Part shown: positions 62,101 to 64,000 of the stretch, in pieces
How the letters are laid out: every line of letters begins with the position of its first letter
Position numbering within the stretch: the first letter of the stretch is position 1
Assembly: GCA_034509495.1 (NCBI GenBank)
Contig: CM067512.1
Span: 3,155,699-3,219,698 of the forward strand
Reading direction: 5' to 3'
Source of the DNA: Acestrorhynchus altus
Lineage: Eukaryota; Chordata; Actinopteri; Characiformes; Acestrorhynchidae
DNA length: 64,000 nt
Position numbers and translations under genes: made by a program
Notes under the pieces: generated by a model
The model's input: only the letters and a program-made list of their open reading frames with translations
What the model was told of the DNA's origin: nothing
The model's database searches: none

Positions 62101-62390
62101 CACCCTTCATCTCAAAAGGCGCCTCGATTGTTGTACTATTTTTCTCCTCCAAGAAATAAACAATGCAAATGTACCCTCGACGGTACAAACAGTACAGCCC
62201 TGTTATGTTCCAATTATTTTCCTATTGACATATTTTTTTCTTAAAACAGAGAAGAAAGATAAAAAGCTCACAGCCAAAAACGGATTGAAACCAAACAAAT
62301 CATACACAAAAACAGCTGGTCCTTCAGAACAGCCTCAACAACCTGGAGCAGAACATACTCAACACAGTGGATATAATGGTAGATCCCCCC
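59130..62390. other. Presumed chrnb2 intron 1 or upstream DNA
   Basis: No signal-peptide exon with the required phase was recognised on the minus strand. Contains dispersed repeat traces only. Confidence 0.4.
60545..60680. repeat. Dispersed fish repeat
   Basis: CCCTGTCCCACAATGTCAAC, ATCACTGGTGGGGTGAAGGC and GACACCTGAAGCCAGCTAAT match a phrase seen repeatedly in teleost intergenic DNA. Boundaries approximate. Confidence 0.35.
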
Positions 62391-62399
62391 ACCTCTGAC

Positions 62400-62615
62400 A
62401 ACCCTTACCATTCTTGATAAATCCCTATGATACTGGAGTTCTTCAGTCACCGGGAACCTAATGTGGGTCACCAACATGAAATCCACCACAAACACACCCT
62501 AGCAGAAGATGTACTTCCTGCTCCAGCTGATGAAATTCATCCCACATCTGGAGATGCAGTTCTACACAGGCTTCACAGTCTGGAGCTGCACAGCAACCAA
62601 ACAGGACCTTCCTCT
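62400..62615 (+). mobile_element. Non-LTR retrotransposon fragment (reverse transcriptase C-terminal part)
   Basis: The plus strand, with shifts and stops, reads WSSSVTGNLMWVTNMKSTT and QKMYFLLQLMKFIP then FYTGFTVWSCTATKQD. This matches the pattern after the polymerase domain of CR1/L2/Rex-type elements (WSLNT...QQRLYFLRKLRKF...FYR...ILT..TVWYGNCT). Dead fragment. Confidence 0.6.
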
Positions 62616-62875
62616 TGCCTTATCCTCTTGCCTCCTCTACTGTCACACCAACCATCTCCATGTCCACCTTCACTGCATCCATAAACCTTCTCTGAGCTCT
62701 TCCTCTTCTCCTTCTGCCCGGCAGCTCCATCTCCAACATTCTTTGTCCGTTATATCCACTATTCCTCCTCAACGCATGTCCAAACCATCTCAACCTGGCC
62801 TCCCTGGCTTTATCACCAAACTGCTCTTGTCCATTCTTGTCACTCCCAATGAAAATCTCAGCATCAATGATTAAT
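62615..62875 (-). mobile_element. Non-LTR retrotransposon 3' ORF fragment
   Basis: The minus strand reads AREARLRWFGHALRRNSGYN, then GQRMLEMELPGRRRRGRAQ and RFMDAVKVDMEMVGVTVEEA. This is the characteristic C-terminal end of a LINE reverse-transcriptase ORF (RWFGHV.R...GRR.RGRP..R). It abuts the plus-strand LINE fragment. Confidence 0.7.
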
Positions 62876-63589
62876 CAGTCCTAGAAAATGCTTAGAATAT
62901 TAACGTCATTCACGTTCCCACCCTTCGGCCTTCAGTCAAAAGTGACGATTATTTAATTCATATTAAACTATGAGATGTATGACGTCGCAGACCTTCACAG
63001 GTCATGTACGATCTTCATTCTTAAACACTGGATCTGTTGTTCTTTGTCTAAAGAAGCTGAACACATGTTGATTCTGCCTATGGGGAAGCTCCCTTTCTAA
63101 AGCCAGGCTTCGTAACCCTCCTTGTCATCAGTCTCATGGCCTTTTGCTCATCAGTCACTTTTGAGCCAGAACAGTTTTGAAGCACCGACACACACACGGG
63201 TTCACAGCAGGCCATCTGCTTTAGGCCGGGCCGCTTCAGGTCCTGTAAGTTAGATCGGATCACTCCCTGCTGCCAAAAATGACTAAGCAAGTCCACTCAT
63301 CGCAGATCCTCCACGAGAATGAGGAAAGGCACTCTTAATGAAGATATACTTCCAGTTTTTTCACACATATTCCCGCTTTACCTGCACCAGAGTCCTTGGG
63401 CAAGACTCCTAATTCTACACTTGCCTACCTGTGCCCATGCACTCTCTTGGACTCCTGGTTACAGATGGCTGTGGCATCACTGGAATCGATATATGTTGTA
63501 CACAGATTTTGTGTTTTTTAACCTATCCGAGCAGTGAACATACATACACTAGTGAGCAGACACACAGTGAGCATTAAAGAGTGAGCACA

Positions 63590-63735
63590 TGTGCCCAAAG
63601 CAGTGGGCAGCATCTACGGCGGGTAGGTGCCTTGCTTAAGGGCACTTCGGTAGAAACTTTTCGGTTCACAGATTCAAACTGGCGACTTCCTGTCGCAAGG
63701 CCACTTCTTTTACCTCCAGGCCATGGCAGACCCAA
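63590..63735. repeat. Dispersed SINE-like repeat
   Basis: GCAGTGGGCAGCATCTACGG, GGTGCCTTGCTTAAGGGCAC, TTCAAACTGGCGACTTCCTG and CCTCCAGGCCATGGCAG form the order seen in a common teleost repeat. Confidence 0.45.
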
Positions 63736-64000
63736 ACTCCTCACCTCCCAATTATATGGTCAATGGACATGAGCTGTAAGCTAGGACTGAAGACCCTCAT
63801 TTCAGTTGACCGTCTAAAAGTAGAATCATGCTCATACTCCTACCCCCAAGAAAGACACACACTGCAACCTACATCACACAGAATGAGGGTGTGCTGTATC
63901 AGGACCTATTAGAGAACCAGATTGGATTCATTTGATAAAGATTCAATATGAAAAAATTAGTGTGTCCCATGAACTCTTTTTTACTAATTTGATCTTCACT

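Overview
This is vertebrate genomic DNA, almost certainly from a teleost fish and probably an ostariophysan (catfish/characin-like). The evidence is genes split into short exons with GT-AG introns, long CA/GT, AAT and AAAT microsatellites, decayed Tc1-type transposons, and a receptor family (novel immune-type receptors, NITRs) known from bony fishes. Species cannot be read from the sequence. I joined the multi-exon genes by eye, using splice sites, reading-frame phase and protein family resemblance.

Layout. (1) 1-11.4 kb is repeat-rich non-coding DNA: decayed Tc1 elements, MITE fragments, microsatellites and a 52-bp satellite block. (2) 11.4-25.4 kb is a small NITR-like immune receptor cluster. 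It holds one apparently complete minus-strand gene (22,431-25,349: signal peptide, V domain, second Ig domain, membrane segment, tail with an ITIM and an ITSM-like motif). It also holds two minus-strand relics (about 11.49-12.02 kb and 18.77-19.06 kb). A plus-strand mini-gene (about 13.0-16.0 kb) keeps only the membrane and ITIM-tail exons and no Ig exon. (3) 26.1-29.1 kb is intergenic. (4) 29,149-38,882 (+) is a complete 25-exon laminin-binding-type integrin alpha gene, closest to ITGA6 (1,043 codons; all 25 exons join in frame). Its cytoplasmic tail lacks the near-universal GFFKR motif. (5) 40,061-47,174 (-) is a complete six-exon nicotinic acetylcholine receptor beta-3 gene (chrnb3), tail-to-tail with the integrin. 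(6) 53,685-58,395 (-) holds exons 2-6 of a second nicotinic subunit gene, chrnb2. Its first exon was not found and may lie in or beyond the last 5.6 kb, which otherwise holds LINE fragments and dispersed repeats.

The two nicotinic genes encode subunits of neuronal pentameric cation channels. The NITR-like genes belong to innate immune recognition and inhibitory signalling. The integrin would pair with a beta subunit for laminin adhesion. The most unusual items are the Ig-less NITR-like mini-gene and the integrin tail without GFFKR.
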